Shown here piece by piece: positions 1-8,220 of a DNA stretch of 64,000 nucleotides. Position 1 is the first letter of the stretch. Every line of letters begins with the position of its first letter. The notes below the pieces were generated by a model. It had not been told where the DNA came from, did no database searches, and was given only the letters and a program-made list of their open reading frames with translations. The DNA is from Sulfuricaulis limicola. Lineage in GTDB: Bacteria > Pseudomonadota > Gammaproteobacteria > Acidiferrobacterales > Sulfurifustaceae. A program made the translations under genes and the position numbers. Location: positions 2,511,501 through 2,575,500 of the forward strand of contig NZ_AP014879.1 in the NCBI RefSeq assembly GCF_002355735.1. Reading direction: 5' to 3'.

Positions 1-2
1 AA

Positions 3-248
3 CTGGTCCGGCGCGCGGTCATCGGCGGTCTCGTTGCTTTCGGCATTGCCGCGCTGTCGGTGGCGCTGCTCGATGCGTTCAAACATCAGAAGGCCGCGGC
101 CGGTTTCGATCTGTTGGCGCCGCTGACTGCCTTGTTCGATCCGGCGGATGTATCGGGCTGGGTCAGCTTGTTCGGCGTGACGCTATTCAGTATCGTCATG
201 GCACTCGCCACCGCCGCGACCGCGGCGGCGCGATCAAGAAAATCCTGA
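3..248 (+). CDS. C-terminal part of a membrane protein, cut by the window edge
   Basis: The frame is open from base 3 to the stop at 246-248, so this is the 3' end of a gene that starts outside the window; the internal GTG at 60 is not a convincing start. The visible 81 residues contain two hydrophobic stretches, one near the left edge (GGLVAFGIAALSVALL) and one near the end (LFGVTLFSIVMALATAA), joined by a polar segment with several Asp and Lys, and the protein ends in a short basic tail (RSRKS). I see no recognisable motif and do not assign a function. It lies 18 bases before grxC on the same strand and could be cotranscribed with it. Confidence 0.5.
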   Translation: MVRRAVIGGLVAFGIAALSVALLDAFKHQKAAAGFDLLAPLTALFDPADVSGWVSLFGVTLFSIVMALATAATAAARSRKS

Positions 249-266
249 AGCCAACAGCAGACAACG

Positions 267-533
267 ATGGCGAGAGTCACAATCTACAGCACCGGCGTCT
301 GTCCCTACTGCCAGAAGGCCAAGGCACTGCTCCAGAAATGGAACATCCCGTTCGAGGAAATCCGCATCGACACCGACCGCAGCAAGCTCACCGAGTTTGC
401 GCGCGTCACCAACGGGGCGCGCACCGTTCCCCAGATCCTGATCGATGGCAAGTGCATCGGCGGCTTTACCGAACTGACCGAACTGCACATGGAAGGCGGG
501 CTCGATAAACTCGTGGAAAAACCCGGCCACTGA
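267..533 (+). CDS. grxC: Glutaredoxin 3 (GrxC type)
   Basis: This 88-residue protein has the classical dithiol glutaredoxin active site CPYC at residues 11-14 (context VCPYCQKAKALL), the TVPQ cis-proline segment (ARTVPQILIDG) and the following GG motif (IGGFTEL) used in glutathione binding. Length and layout are those of bacterial GrxC, a cytoplasmic glutathione-dependent disulfide reductase. The ATG at 267 puts the first strand (ARVTIYST) immediately before the active site, as in the family. A thiol-redox protein is expected in any proteobacterium, and nothing here ties it specifically to sulfur oxidation. The annotation is firm; the physiological partner is unknown. Confidence 0.95.
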   Translation: MARVTIYSTGVCPYCQKAKALLQKWNIPFEEIRIDTDRSKLTEFARVTNGARTVPQILIDGKCIGGFTELTELHMEGGLDKLVEKPGH

Positions 534-574
534 CTGCGTCGTCGCGCCGCCCCGCTTCAGATCTTCGCTGACCG

Positions 575-904
575 TCAGCGCAAGGTGGCGCCGAAATAGG
601 GCCACCACCAGAGCGTCAGCAACAGCGCCATCCCGAGACTCACGCCGATCACGGTCTGATACCGCCGCCGCTCGCCGGGATAACTCGCGAGCCACACCCC
701 GCCCATGATGGCATCGAGCAGCAGCACCATGAAGACAAGCGGCACCAGCGCCGGGGCGATCAGCGTGGACACCATGCCCCAACCGGCATAGACCGGCGGA
801 GTGCCCGGCGCCGGGCGCAGCACCAGCAACGCCAGCACGCTGAGCACCAGCATCAACCGCAGCGGTCCCAGCCAGCTCAATAATTGTCGCCATCCGGACA
901 TCAT
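575..904 (-). CDS. Small integral membrane protein, unknown function
   Basis: This is a 109-residue protein with three hydrophobic segments: about residues 13-28 (LRLMLVLSVLALLVL), about 45-66 (LIAPALVPLVFMVLLLDAIMGG) and about 85-100 (VIGVSLGMALLLTLWWW). A basic loop, ASYPGERRR, lies before the last helix and would be cytoplasmic by the positive-inside rule. It starts three bases after the stop of the upstream xthA gene on the same strand, so the two are probably cotranscribed and translationally coupled. I recognise no family. Two adjacent ATG codons (904 and 901) are both possible starts. Confidence 0.6.
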   Translation of the reverse strand: MMSGWRQLLSWLGPLRLMLVLSVLALLVLRPAPGTPPVYAGWGMVSTLIAPALVPLVFMVLLLDAIMGGVWLASYPGERRRYQTVIGVSLGMALLLTLWWWPYFGATLR

Positions 905-907
905 GGT

Positions 908-1681
908 TCAGATTGTGCGGTCGTAATCCAGGATCAACGGTGCATGATCGGAAAAGCGCTTGTCCTTATATATGCTTTCCTTTCGTGCCTTCTTCGCGAT
1001 TCCGGGCGTGGCAATCTGATAATCGATGCGCCAACCCACGTTCTTTTCGTAGGCCCGTCCGCGGTTGGACCACCAGGTGTATTGATCCGGCTTGTCGTTC
1101 AGGGTGCGGAACACGTCCACCCAGCCGAGTTCATCGAACACCTGCGTCAGCCAGGCGCGCTCCTCGGGCAGGAAGCCGGAATTCTTCCGGTTGGATTTCC
1201 AGTTTTTCAGATCAATTTCCTTGTGCGCGATGTTCCAGTCGCCGCAGAGAATGTATTCGCGTCCGTCGCCGCGCAAACGCTTGAGCACCGGGTAAAAGTG
1301 CTCCATGAAGCGGAACTTGGATTCCTGCCGGTGCGGACCGGCCGAACCCGAAGGCAGGTAGATCGAAACCACGCTGAGTTTGCCGAAATCGGCCTGGAGA
1401 TAACGTCCTTCGTCATCGTGCTCCTTCGAGCCGAATCCGACACGCACCCGGTCCGGCTCGCGTCGCGCATACAGCGCCACGCCGGCATAACCCTTCTTCT
1501 CGGCGCAATTGAAAAAACCGTGGAACCCCTTGGGCGCCCGCATCGTTTCGGTGAGGTCGGCTTCCTGCGCCTTGACCTCCTGCAGGCACACGACGTCCGC
1601 CTGCTGGCGCGGCAGCCACCCGAACAGCCCCTTTTTGGCCGCGGAACGGATGCCGTTGACGTTGAGCGTGATGACGCGCAT
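908..1681 (-). CDS. xthA: Exodeoxyribonuclease III (AP endonuclease)
   Basis: This 257-residue enzyme of the DNase I-like EEP fold removes abasic sites and 3' blocking groups in base excision repair. Visible family signatures are the N-terminal metal-binding [17 protein letters not shown] with the catalytic glutamate, the CGDWNIAH segment with the conserved Asp and Asn, the ExoIII-type [19 protein letters not shown] block, and the C-terminal [11 protein letters not shown] with the catalytic Asp-His pair. Length matches the ExoIII/XthA group (about 250-270). It is divergent from pyrE with a 56-base gap that must hold both promoters, an arrangement of xthA and pyrE that is common in proteobacteria. 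Confidence 0.95.
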   Translation of the reverse strand: MRVITLNVNGIRSAAKKGLFGWLPRQQADVVCLQEVKAQEADLTETMRAPKGFHGFFNCAEKKGYAGVALYARREPDRVRVGFGSKEHDDEGRYLQADFGKLSVVSIYLPSGSAGPHRQESKFRFMEHFYPVLKRLRGDGREYILCGDWNIAHKEIDLKNWKSNRKNSGFLPEERAWLTQVFDELGWVDVFRTLNDKPDQYTWWSNRGRAYEKNVGWRIDYQIATPGIAKKARKESIYKDKRFSDHAPLILDYDRTI

Positions 1682-1737
1682 GGCGCCGCATGATACCCGA
1701 CTTTCCCGGGCTTGAGGCGGCGATTACAATCCGCGCC

Positions 1738-2379
1738 ATGAAGGATTACCAGCGCGAGTTTCTCGACTTCGCCGTCGAATGCCAGGCCCTGCGCTTCGGC
1801 GAATTCACGCTGAAATCGGGGCGCATCAGCCCGTATTTTTTCAACAGCGGCCTGTTCAACACCGGCCGCAAACTGGCGCGCCTGGGTCGCTTCTACGCGC
1901 AGGCCGTCGCTGACAGCGGCATCGCCTTCGACATGCTCTACGGCCCGGCCTACAAAGGCGTGCCGCTCGCCTGCGCCACGGCCATGGCCATGGCTGAAAC
2001 CGGTGAACGCGACGTGCCGTATGCCTTTAACCGCAAGGAAGTGAAAAAATACGGCGAGGGCGGCAACATCATCGGCCATCCGTTGCAGGGCAAGGTGCTG
2101 ATCGTGGATGACGTGATCTCGGCCGGCACCTCGGTGCGCGAATCGGTGCAGATCATCAAGACCGCCGGCGCCGCGCCGGTGGGCGTGTCCATCGCGCTGG
2201 ACCGGCAGGAGCGCGGCGAAGGACCGCTGTCCGCGGTGCAGGAAGTCGAGGGCACGCTCGGGCTGCGCGTGATCAGCATCGTCAAACTGGAAACGCTGCT
2301 GAAATATCTGGACGGAAAGGACGGCGGACGCCGTTATCTCGACGCCATCACCGCCTACCGCCGCGCCTACGGCACCTGA
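1738..2379 (+). CDS. pyrE: Orotate phosphoribosyltransferase
   Basis: PyrE joins orotate to PRPP to give OMP in pyrimidine synthesis. Starting at ATG 1738 the protein is 213 residues, the typical length of gammaproteobacterial PyrE; the longer frame from 1690 adds 16 residues with no homology and would run into the xthA promoter region. The PRPP-binding motif [13 protein letters not shown] is intact, the orotate loop appears as [16 protein letters not shown], and the flexible catalytic loop is present as [13 protein letters not shown]. Divergent to xthA and followed closely by a small SRPBCC gene on the same strand. Confidence 0.96.
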   Translation: MKDYQREFLDFAVECQALRFGEFTLKSGRISPYFFNSGLFNTGRKLARLGRFYAQAVADSGIAFDMLYGPAYKGVPLACATAMAMAETGERDVPYAFNRKEVKKYGEGGNIIGHPLQGKVLIVDDVISAGTSVRESVQIIKTAGAAPVGVSIALDRQERGEGPLSAVQEVEGTLGLRVISIVKLETLLKYLDGKDGGRRYLDAITAYRRAYGT

Positions 2380-2412
2380 ACATCCAAGTCTCCCTGAAAC
2401 GGGAGGATCGGC

Positions 2413-2955
2413 ATGATTGCCGTTTCCCGCAACATCTTCATCGAGGCACCGGTCGAACGCGTATTTGCGCTCATGGCCGACCCGGCGGCGCGCGGCGCGC
2501 TTGCCCCGCATGCGAAACCCATCCAGATCGAGATTGAGGGCGGCGCGCCCCTGCGGGTCGGCAGCGTCTGCCATTTCCGGCTGCAGCTGGACCACCGCAT
2601 CGTCGATTACCACACCCGCGTAAGCGAGTTCGCGCCGAACCGGCTGATTGTCTCCGTCTCCGACACCGCCGTGCCATTCCGGATCCGTCTCGAAACCCGG
2701 CCGGAGCACGGCGGCACGCGGCTGACCCACTCTGAAGCGTTTGAACCGACCGACGAAATGCTGCGTCAGGCCCTGCCGCCCACGCTGGCGAACACGGTAC
2801 TGGAGAAGATCTGCTGGATGCTGCCGTTCCTCGACCCGGATTATGCCGCGCGCGTACAGGGCGAACGCGAAGAGGCGTTGGCGAACCGGCTGGGAGGAAA
2901 TCTGGAGCGATGGCTGGCCGCGATCAAGCGGCGCCTGGAATCCGGAAACCGCTGA
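2413..2955 (+). CDS. SRPBCC (START-like/polyketide cyclase) family protein
   Basis: This 180-residue protein begins with the characteristic SRPBCC opening (a strand, then IEAPVERVFALMADP), followed by beta-rich sequence (SVCHFRLQL, FAPNRLIVSVSD, GTRLTHSEAF) and a long C-terminal amphipathic helix, the layout of the hydrophobic-pocket START-like fold. Members bind lipids or small hydrophobic molecules; no ligand can be inferred here. A good ribosome site (GGGAGGA) precedes ATG 2413. It lies 33 bases downstream of pyrE and is probably read through from it. There are no catalytic residues to support an enzyme name. Confidence 0.7.
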   Translation: MIAVSRNIFIEAPVERVFALMADPAARGALAPHAKPIQIEIEGGAPLRVGSVCHFRLQLDHRIVDYHTRVSEFAPNRLIVSVSDTAVPFRIRLETRPEHGGTRLTHSEAFEPTDEMLRQALPPTLANTVLEKICWMLPFLDPDYAARVQGEREEALANRLGGNLERWLAAIKRRLESGNR

Positions 2956-2988
2956 TCAGCCGGATCTAACTCAAAATAAATATTTTGA

Positions 2989-3064
2989 AACCACAGATAA
3001 ACACAGATGAACGCGGATAAAAAAGAGATTATTTGTCAGTGTTAATCCGTGTTCATCTGTGGTT
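2989..3064. repeat. CCACAGAT-type inverted repeat (about 76 bp)
   Basis: Two arms, approximately ACCACAGATAAACACAGATG on the left and its near reverse complement on the right (CCGTGTTCATCTGTGGT), flank an AT-rich centre. The element sits in the gap between convergent genes and could fold into a long hairpin. A related element with CCACAGAG units lies at 60914-60989. Such dyads are seen in many environmental bacterial genomes, and I regard this one as a dispersed palindromic repeat that may double as a bidirectional transcription end. Confidence 0.75.
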
Positions 3065-3103
3065 CCATAATTCTTATTCTGCGTTTCGGGAATTTTTGAG
3101 CTT

Positions 3104-3550
3104 CTAACCCCGGTCGCGGTCCTTGTCCGGCGTTTCGCGACGATCGACGAAACGGGTGATCTGGGTCTGCTTGGCCATGCGCACGCTGCCTTCGTGCACC
3201 GCGCCGCGGGCGATGGCCACCACCGGGCTGGTGATCCGGCCGTGCACCTGCGCCGTGCGCGCCAGTTCCAGTTTCTCCGTGGCCTGAATGTCGCCTTCGA
3301 CCCGGCCGGCGATCACGACGCTGGTGGCGCGGATGTTTCCCTTCCAGTGGCTGCCTTCGCCCAGCACCAGGATGCCTTCGAGATCGCACTCACCCTGCAC
3401 TTCGCCGTAAACAATATGGTTGTCCTTGCCCTGGAACACGCCCATGTACACCGAGTCGGCGCCAATCATGGTCGTGAAGTTCTCGATGCGGTCGAGGGTG
3501 CGGCGGCGCTGCTTGCGGCCGAACGACTTCAGTATCTCTTCGATCTTCAA
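3104..3550 (-). CDS. Bactofilin family cytoskeletal protein
   Basis: This 148-residue protein carries a bactofilin (polymer-forming, DUF583) core: the opening FTTMIGADSVYMGVF is followed by regularly spaced short beta turns with Gly and hydrophobic residues (VYGEVQGECDLEG, WKGNIRATSVVIAGRVEGD, GRITSPVVAIARGAV), the right-handed beta-helix pattern. The tails are charged and probably disordered (basic N-terminus KSFGRKQRRR, C-terminus ETPDKDRDRG). Bactofilins self-assemble without nucleotide and scaffold envelope enzymes. The only full-length start is a TTG at 3550 with a weak ribosome site, so the first about 25 residues are less certain than the core. Confidence 0.82.
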   Translation of the reverse strand: MKIEEILKSFGRKQRRRTLDRIENFTTMIGADSVYMGVFQGKDNHIVYGEVQGECDLEGILVLGEGSHWKGNIRATSVVIAGRVEGDIQATEKLELARTAQVHGRITSPVVAIARGAVHEGSVRMAKQTQITRFVDRRETPDKDRDRG

Positions 3551-3629
3551 GGTGGATCCCGGTTGCGTGCGTTGTCAGGCGAGTCCTGAGCCTCTCCAAA
3601 TACTAGCAGGCAAAAAACCCGCCGCGAGG

Positions 3630-4388
3630 TCAGAAAATGAGCTTGAGCCCGACCAGCAGGGTGATGATCTCGAAGCTGCGCTTGATCCAGAGATTGCCCT
3701 TGATAATGGACCAGTGGGCGCCCAGATAACCGCCGGCGAGCGAACCGACCAGCAGCGCCGGCAGCCACGACCAGCGGATCTCGCCGAGGATACCGAGCGT
3801 GACGGCGCCGGCGCCGTTCCAGAACAGGCCGACCAGCACCAGCGTGTAGGCCACCGCCCGGCGGTAATCGAGCCCGAACCAGCGCACCAGCCACAGGGTG
3901 CAGAACAGGCCGGTGCCGGAGGTGAGCGAGCCGTTGAGCACGCCGACCACGAACAGACCGAGTCCGCCCACCACGTAACCGTGCCGGGTGCGATGAATCG
4001 GCGCGTGCGTCAACCCGAGTTGCCGGTTGAAGAACGAGTAGAGTCCGATGCCGATCGTGAGAACGCCGAGCGCGAGTCGCGCGAGCGCGTCCGGCACGTC
4101 GAGGATGAAGGCCGCGCCGACGATCACGCCCGGCAGGCCGGTGGCGAGAATGAACAGCGAGAACTTCCACTCGAGCGACTTTTCGCGCAGGTGCCGCAGG
4201 GTCGCGCCCACGCCAAGCGCCACGCTGGCGACCTTGTGGGTGGCGAGCGCCACGCCGAAGGGCAAACCGAGAAAGATCAGCGCCGGAAATTGCAGCAGCC
4301 CGGCGCCGCCACCGGCGAACGCGGAAAACACATTCGCCACCAGCGACACCAGCAACAGGATCAGCTGCTCGGCCCCGTTCTCCATCAT
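3630..4388 (-). CDS. TSUP/TauE-SafE family anion permease
   Basis: From the tandem ATG at 4388/4385 this is a 252-residue polytopic membrane protein with 7-8 hydrophobic segments. It has the TSUP opening, a hydrophobic helix followed by a Gly-rich loop (FSAFAGGGAGLLQFPAL), and the internally repeated half (GVLNGSLTSGTGLFCTLW). Family members export or import sulfite, sulfoacetate and other sulfur- or carbon-containing anions across the inner membrane. In a genome with Sat and AprBA a role with sulfite or another sulfur anion is plausible but not shown. The 62 extra residues upstream in frame lack hydrophobic character and are excluded. It is separate from the TauE-like protein at 39761-40504. 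Confidence 0.8.
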   Translation of the reverse strand: MMENGAEQLILLLVSLVANVFSAFAGGGAGLLQFPALIFLGLPFGVALATHKVASVALGVGATLRHLREKSLEWKFSLFILATGLPGVIVGAAFILDVPDALARLALGVLTIGIGLYSFFNRQLGLTHAPIHRTRHGYVVGGLGLFVVGVLNGSLTSGTGLFCTLWLVRWFGLDYRRAVAYTLVLVGLFWNGAGAVTLGILGEIRWSWLPALLVGSLAGGYLGAHWSIIKGNLWIKRSFEIITLLVGLKLIF

Positions 4389-4629
4389 GTTTTCCGGCGG
4401 ATGCTCCCGCGAGTCATGGCCGCGGATTATGGCACACGGCCGCCCGCCGGCATGGTTCCGCGCCATTTCACCCGTGATCGGGCACCCGCCCCTGTGCGCC
4501 CGTTCGCGGCTTCGCGGCTCGCCCTTGTGCCACTTTTCGGCGGCCGTCTGCCGGACAGCGGCCGCGGTTGACACATCCGCAAACCGGGGCCTATCTTGAA
4601 AAGTGTCATATTCAAGGAGTCGTTATTTC

Positions 4630-5295
4630 ATGTCGCCGAAAAAACTTTCCTGTCTGCTGATCCTGAGCCTGTCCCTGACTGTCGTCGGCGCCCACGCGGC
4701 AGACACCCCGACCATCAAAAAATGCAAAGACGCCACCGGACGCTGGCACTACGGTGACACCGCTGCCGAGGAATGCGCCAAATCCAAGATCATGGTAATG
4801 AGCGACGAGGGCACAACCAAGAAAGTGATCGCCGCGCCACCGACGGAAGAGGAATTGAAACAGCGCGAGGCACAACGGGAAACCATCGAGGCGGACCAGG
4901 CGCGCGCGGCGGAGCGGGCGCGCAAGGACACGCTGCTGCTATCCACCTACGGCGTGGAAGACGACATCATCTACATCCGCGACCGCAAGATTGCGCAGAT
5001 CGAGGCCTCCGTGAAGGCGAGCGAGGAAACGCTGAAACCGCTGCGCGCCGCGCTCGCGCGCCTGGAGGCGCAGGCCGTGGACGAAAGCAAGGATGCCAAG
5101 GCGGAGGAGGCCACGGCCAAAAACATCGAAATGACCCGCAAGCAGATCGCGCGGCATGAGGGCGCGGTCGCGGCCAAGCGCAAGGAACAGGAAGCGCTGC
5201 GCCAGCAATATACCGAGGAACTCGAGCGCTACCGGGAGCTGAAGAATAGCCGGGAGAAGAAAAAAACGCCGACCGCGCCCGCCAACACACCCTGA
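4630..5295 (+). CDS. Exported DUF4124-like coiled-coil protein
   Basis: The ATG at 4630 is preceded by AAGGAG at 4614-4619 and opens a signal peptide (KKLSCLLILSLSLTVVGAHA). Cleavage would leave a short DUF4124-like domain with the pattern KKCKDATGRWHYGDTAAEEC, where two cysteines could form a disulfide, followed by a long charged alpha-helical region (residues about 75-210) rich in Glu, Ala, Arg and Lys that should form a coiled coil, and a low-complexity Lys/Pro tail. Total length is 221. Proteins of this design are periplasmic and mostly uncharacterised. The gene stands alone between convergent moaE and a divergent permease. Confidence 0.72.
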   Translation: MSPKKLSCLLILSLSLTVVGAHAADTPTIKKCKDATGRWHYGDTAAEECAKSKIMVMSDEGTTKKVIAAPPTEEELKQREAQRETIEADQARAAERARKDTLLLSTYGVEDDIIYIRDRKIAQIEASVKASEETLKPLRAALARLEAQAVDESKDAKAEEATAKNIEMTRKQIARHEGAVAAKRKEQEALRQQYTEELERYRELKNSREKKKTPTAPANTP

Positions 5296-5357
5296 AATGC
5301 GAACCGTGAATTTCCGGATGTGATTGGTGGCCACGGCTTCAGGTCATACCCCGTGAC

Positions 5358-5801
5358 TTACGGCTCACCCGCCTCCGGTGTCACCCAGCGTCGTCCCTGC
5401 GGCGTCAGCTCCTGTTTCCAGAACGGCGCGCGCGTTTTCAGTTCATCGATAAGATAGCGGCAGGCGTCGAAGGCGCTGTCGCGGTGCGCCGCCCACACCG
5501 CCACGCACACGATCGGGTCGTTCGGGCGCAACTCGCCGTAACGGTGTATCAGCAGCACGTCCTCGACCGGCCAGCGCCCCTGCGCCTCCTGCGCCACTCG
5601 CTCCAGATACTTCTGCGTCATGGGCGCGTAATGCTCAAGTGTCATGGCCTGCACGGCATCGCCCTGGTTGAAATCCCGCAGCGTGCCGACGAACACCGCG
5701 GTGGCGCCGAACTTGCCGGCCAGCGCCGGCTGCCCGGACTGATGGCGCGCGATCTCCTGCCACGGGTCGAAGGCGCGGTCCGTGAGCCGGATTTTCACCA
5801 C
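5358..5801 (-). CDS. moaE: Molybdopterin synthase catalytic subunit MoaE
   Basis: MoaE converts cPMP to molybdopterin using sulfur carried on the MoaD C-terminus. The 147-residue protein shows the family hallmarks: VGTLRDFNQGDAVQAMTLEHY early, then LLIHRYGELRPNDPIVCVAV, and the catalytic region AFDACRYLIDELKTRAPFWKQE with the conserved lysines. The start is GTG at 5801 (a second GTG follows directly), overlapping the 3' end of moaD by seven bases, so translation is coupled. Molybdopterin is needed for sulfur-oxidising molybdoenzymes such as SoeABC or SorAB, none of which lies in this window. Confidence 0.95.
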   Translation of the reverse strand: MVKIRLTDRAFDPWQEIARHQSGQPALAGKFGATAVFVGTLRDFNQGDAVQAMTLEHYAPMTQKYLERVAQEAQGRWPVEDVLLIHRYGELRPNDPIVCVAVWAAHRDSAFDACRYLIDELKTRAPFWKQELTPQGRRWVTPEAGEP

Positions 5802-6031
5802 CCACCCCCGGTCACCGGCGGGAAGAACGCCACTTCATCGCCGTCGCGCACCGGCTGATCCGGCCGCGCGTATTCCATGTTCACCGCCACCAGCGTGTTG
5901 CGGGGCAGCGGCATGCCGGCGGATTTGCTCCATACATCCGCGGCGCAGCTAATACCCTTGCTATCGATGGTGTCTTGTTCTTTCCCCAGCTTTTCGCGAA
6001 TGCTGGCAAAAAACCTGACTGTAATACTCAT
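5795..6031 (-). CDS. moaD: Molybdopterin synthase sulfur carrier subunit MoaD
   Basis: This 78-residue ubiquitin-like sulfur carrier has the typical opening ITVRFFASIREKLG and the closing segment DGDEVAFFPPVTGG. In the family the protein ends in an exposed Gly-Gly that is adenylated by MoeB and converted to a thiocarboxylate. Here the reading frame continues with Gly-Trp before the stop, giving VTGGGW. This is read directly from the sequence and is unusual: either the last residue is removed, the chemistry tolerates it, or there is a sequencing error near 5795-5806. moaD overlaps moaE by seven bases. Confidence 0.92.
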   Translation of the reverse strand: MSITVRFFASIREKLGKEQDTIDSKGISCAADVWSKSAGMPLPRNTLVAVNMEYARPDQPVRDGDEVAFFPPVTGGGW

Positions 6032-6374
6032 GATTTCTCTCCCGCCTGGGAATTACCCCCGCAAAGGATGGACGCCACGGCAAACTGCGATAGAATAGCC
6101 GGCCTCCCTAAAGGGCCCGCTGCGGGTTCGCCGGCACCGGCGCAACGCTCCGTGGCATGGGCAGCCCTCGTTTCCGGGGATCGACGCAACATCACCCACC
6201 GTAAATAAGTGAAACTTATGAGCGGTCCCAGTAATTCTGATTGGGTTTGCTGACGGCAACACTATAGAGTTTCGCGGCTCGGTTGTCAGGTCGTCATAAT
6301 TTCAATCATAAATCCGGCATGAAGGGGAAGCATGTTCCCGTTTATGTCCAAATGCACAAAGCAGGGCGATAACC
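6032..6374. other. Intergenic region upstream of sat
   Basis: These 343 bases separate moaD (leftward) from sat (rightward) and should contain promoters for both. The frames that cross it have no protein-like features. A weak sigma70-like pair on the plus strand, TTGGGT (6241-6246) and TATAGA (6263-6268), is spaced by 16 bases, but the fit is poor. The ribosome site before the sat ATG at 6375 is weak. A GC-rich stretch at about 6096-6145 (GGCCTCCCTAAAGGGCC and CGCCGGCACCGGCG) can form short hairpins. No riboswitch was recognised. Confidence 0.4.
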
Positions 6375-7592
6375 ATGTCTAAACTTGTCAATCCACACGG
6401 CGGCGGCGAACTCAAACCATTGCTCCTCCAGGGCGCGGCGCTCACTGAAGAAAAGAAGCGCGCGCAGACCTTACCGAAAGTAAAAATCACCTCACGCGAG
6501 ACCGGCGATGTCATCATGATGGGCATCGGCGGCTTCACCCCGCTCGCCGGGTTCATGACCAAGGCCGACTGGCAGGGCGTGTGCGACGGCATGAAGATGG
6601 CCAACGGCCTGTTCTGGCCGATCCCGATCACGCTCTCCACCGACAAGGCCACCGCCGACGGCATCAAGACCGGCGCCGAAGTGGCGCTCGCGGACAGCGA
6701 GTCGGGCGAGATCCTGGCCACCATGAAGGTCACCGAGAAATACGCCATCGACAAGGCGCACGAGTGCATGCAGGTCTACAAGACCACCGACATGGCACAT
6801 CCCGGCGTCAAGATGGTGATGGAACAGGGCGAGATCAATCTCGCCGGTCCGGTGAAGGTGCTTTCCACCGGTACGTTCAAGCAGGAATACGGCGATCAGT
6901 TCATGACCCCGGCCGAAACCCGCGCCCTGTTCCAGAAGATGGGCTGGTCCAAGGTCGCCGCCTTTCAGACCCGCAACCCGATGCACCGCAGCCACGAGTA
7001 CCTCGCCAAGATCGCCATCGAGACCATGGACGGCGTGCTGGTTCACTCGCTGCTCGGCGCGCTCAAGCCCGGCGACATCCCGGCCGAGGTGCGTTCCGAG
7101 GCCATCTCGGTGCTGGTCAAGAACTACTTCGCCCCCAACACCGTCATCCAGGCCGGCTATCCGCTGGACATGCGCTACGCCGGTCCGCGCGAGGCGCTGC
7201 TGCACGCCCTGTTCCGCCAGAACTACGGCTGCTCGCACCTGATCGTCGGCCGCGACCACGCCGGTGTGGGTGACTACTACGGCCCGTTCGACGCGCAGAA
7301 GATCTTCGACGAAATCCCGAAGGACGCGCTCGAAACCAAGAACATGAACATCGACTGGACCTTCTGGTGCAAGAAGTGCGGCGGCATGGCCTCGCAGCGA
7401 ACCTGCCCGCACACCAAGGATGACCGCATCCTGCTGTCCGGCACCAAGGTGCGCGCCATGCTCTCGGAAGGCCAGGATCTGCCGGTCGAGTTCAGCCGCC
7501 CGGAAGTGGCCAAGGTGCTGCAGAAGTACTACGCCAGTCTCACCGCCGAGCAGAACGTCAAGGTGGAGCTGAAGGGTCATTCGGCCCGATAG
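6375..7592 (+). CDS. sat: Dissimilatory sulfate adenylyltransferase (ATP sulfurylase)
   Basis: The 405-residue homo-oligomeric Sat interconverts ATP plus sulfate and APS plus pyrophosphate. In sulfur oxidisers it runs towards ATP and sulfate, harvesting the APS made by AprBA. Catalytic signatures are intact: [15 protein letters not shown] around residues 198-212 (the QxRNPxHRxHE motif) and [12 protein letters not shown] around 292-303 (the GRDHAG motif). A four-ligand metal-site pattern CKKCGG...CPH lies near 332-347, as in dissimilatory Sat. There is no C-terminal APS kinase domain, which separates it from assimilatory fungal-type fusions. It lies 88 bases upstream of aprB, so the three genes likely form one unit. 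Confidence 0.97.
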   Translation: MSKLVNPHGGGELKPLLLQGAALTEEKKRAQTLPKVKITSRETGDVIMMGIGGFTPLAGFMTKADWQGVCDGMKMANGLFWPIPITLSTDKATADGIKTGAEVALADSESGEILATMKVTEKYAIDKAHECMQVYKTTDMAHPGVKMVMEQGEINLAGPVKVLSTGTFKQEYGDQFMTPAETRALFQKMGWSKVAAFQTRNPMHRSHEYLAKIAIETMDGVLVHSLLGALKPGDIPAEVRSEAISVLVKNYFAPNTVIQAGYPLDMRYAGPREALLHALFRQNYGCSHLIVGRDHAGVGDYYGPFDAQKIFDEIPKDALETKNMNIDWTFWCKKCGGMASQRTCPHTKDDRILLSGTKVRAMLSEGQDLPVEFSRPEVAKVLQKYYASLTAEQNVKVELKGHSAR

Positions 7593-7680
7593 ATTTTTGA
7601 AACAATAGTCAGAAACAAAAGTTCGTTAACCGTCTTAAACCGTTTTTTAATTGCAACCTTAAGCTAGATGGAGTGACACC

Positions 7681-8145
7681 ATGCCAACATTCGTACGTAC
7701 CGACAAATGCGATGGCTGCAAGGGTCAGGACAAGACCGCCTGCATGTACATCTGCCCCCACGACCTGATGAAGCTCGACAAAGACGGTTCCGAAACCGGC
7801 CATGCGATGAAGGCCTGGAACCAGGAGCCGGAGCAGTGCTGGGAATGCTATTCCTGCGTGAAGATCTGCCCGCAACAGGCGATCGAGTGCCGGCATTACG
7901 CCGACGTCGTCCCCCTCGGCGGTTCCGTGCAGCCGCTGCGTGGCACCGACTCGATCATGTGGACCATCAAGTTCCGCAACGGCAACATCAAGCGCTTCAA
8001 GTTCCCGATCCGCACCACGCCGGAAGGCTCCATCAAGCCGTACGACGGCAAGCCCAATGCCGACGTCAGCAAGATCGACGAGATCGAGTTCTACTCGGCC
8101 AACAGCATCCACAAGACGGATCGCAGCCAGCTGGTAAGCGGTTAA
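7681..8145 (+). CDS. aprB: Adenylylsulfate reductase beta subunit (iron-sulfur)
   Basis: AprB (154 residues) carries two [4Fe-4S] clusters that move electrons between the AprA flavin and the membrane partner. The first cluster motif is CDGCKG...ACMYICPHDL (the segment with an insertion typical of AprB) and the second is CWECYSCVKICPQQAIEC. The C-terminal half is beta-rich and wraps around AprA. A ribosome site (TGGAGTG) precedes ATG 7681. In an organism with Sat and Qmo and of proteobacterial type, the enzyme most likely works oxidatively (sulfite plus AMP to APS). Confidence 0.97.
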   Translation: MPTFVRTDKCDGCKGQDKTACMYICPHDLMKLDKDGSETGHAMKAWNQEPEQCWECYSCVKICPQQAIECRHYADVVPLGGSVQPLRGTDSIMWTIKFRNGNIKRFKFPIRTTPEGSIKPYDGKPNADVSKIDEIEFYSANSIHKTDRSQLVSG

Positions 8146-8220
8146 TCTCAACTAACCGGTCGATCGGCCACGAGGGGACGAGTGCCCCGGCCCGATCGCC
8201 GAATACAGAAGGTGAACATC

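Noticed and set aside
1207-2730. 507-codon minus-strand frame spanning xthA, pyrE and the SRPBCC gene
   Set aside because: It crosses three real genes on both strands with no domain of its own.
2989-3064. CRISPR array at the CCACAGAT repeat
   Set aside because: It is a single dyad rather than repeats with regular spacers. No run of direct repeats with spacers of constant length was seen anywhere in the window.
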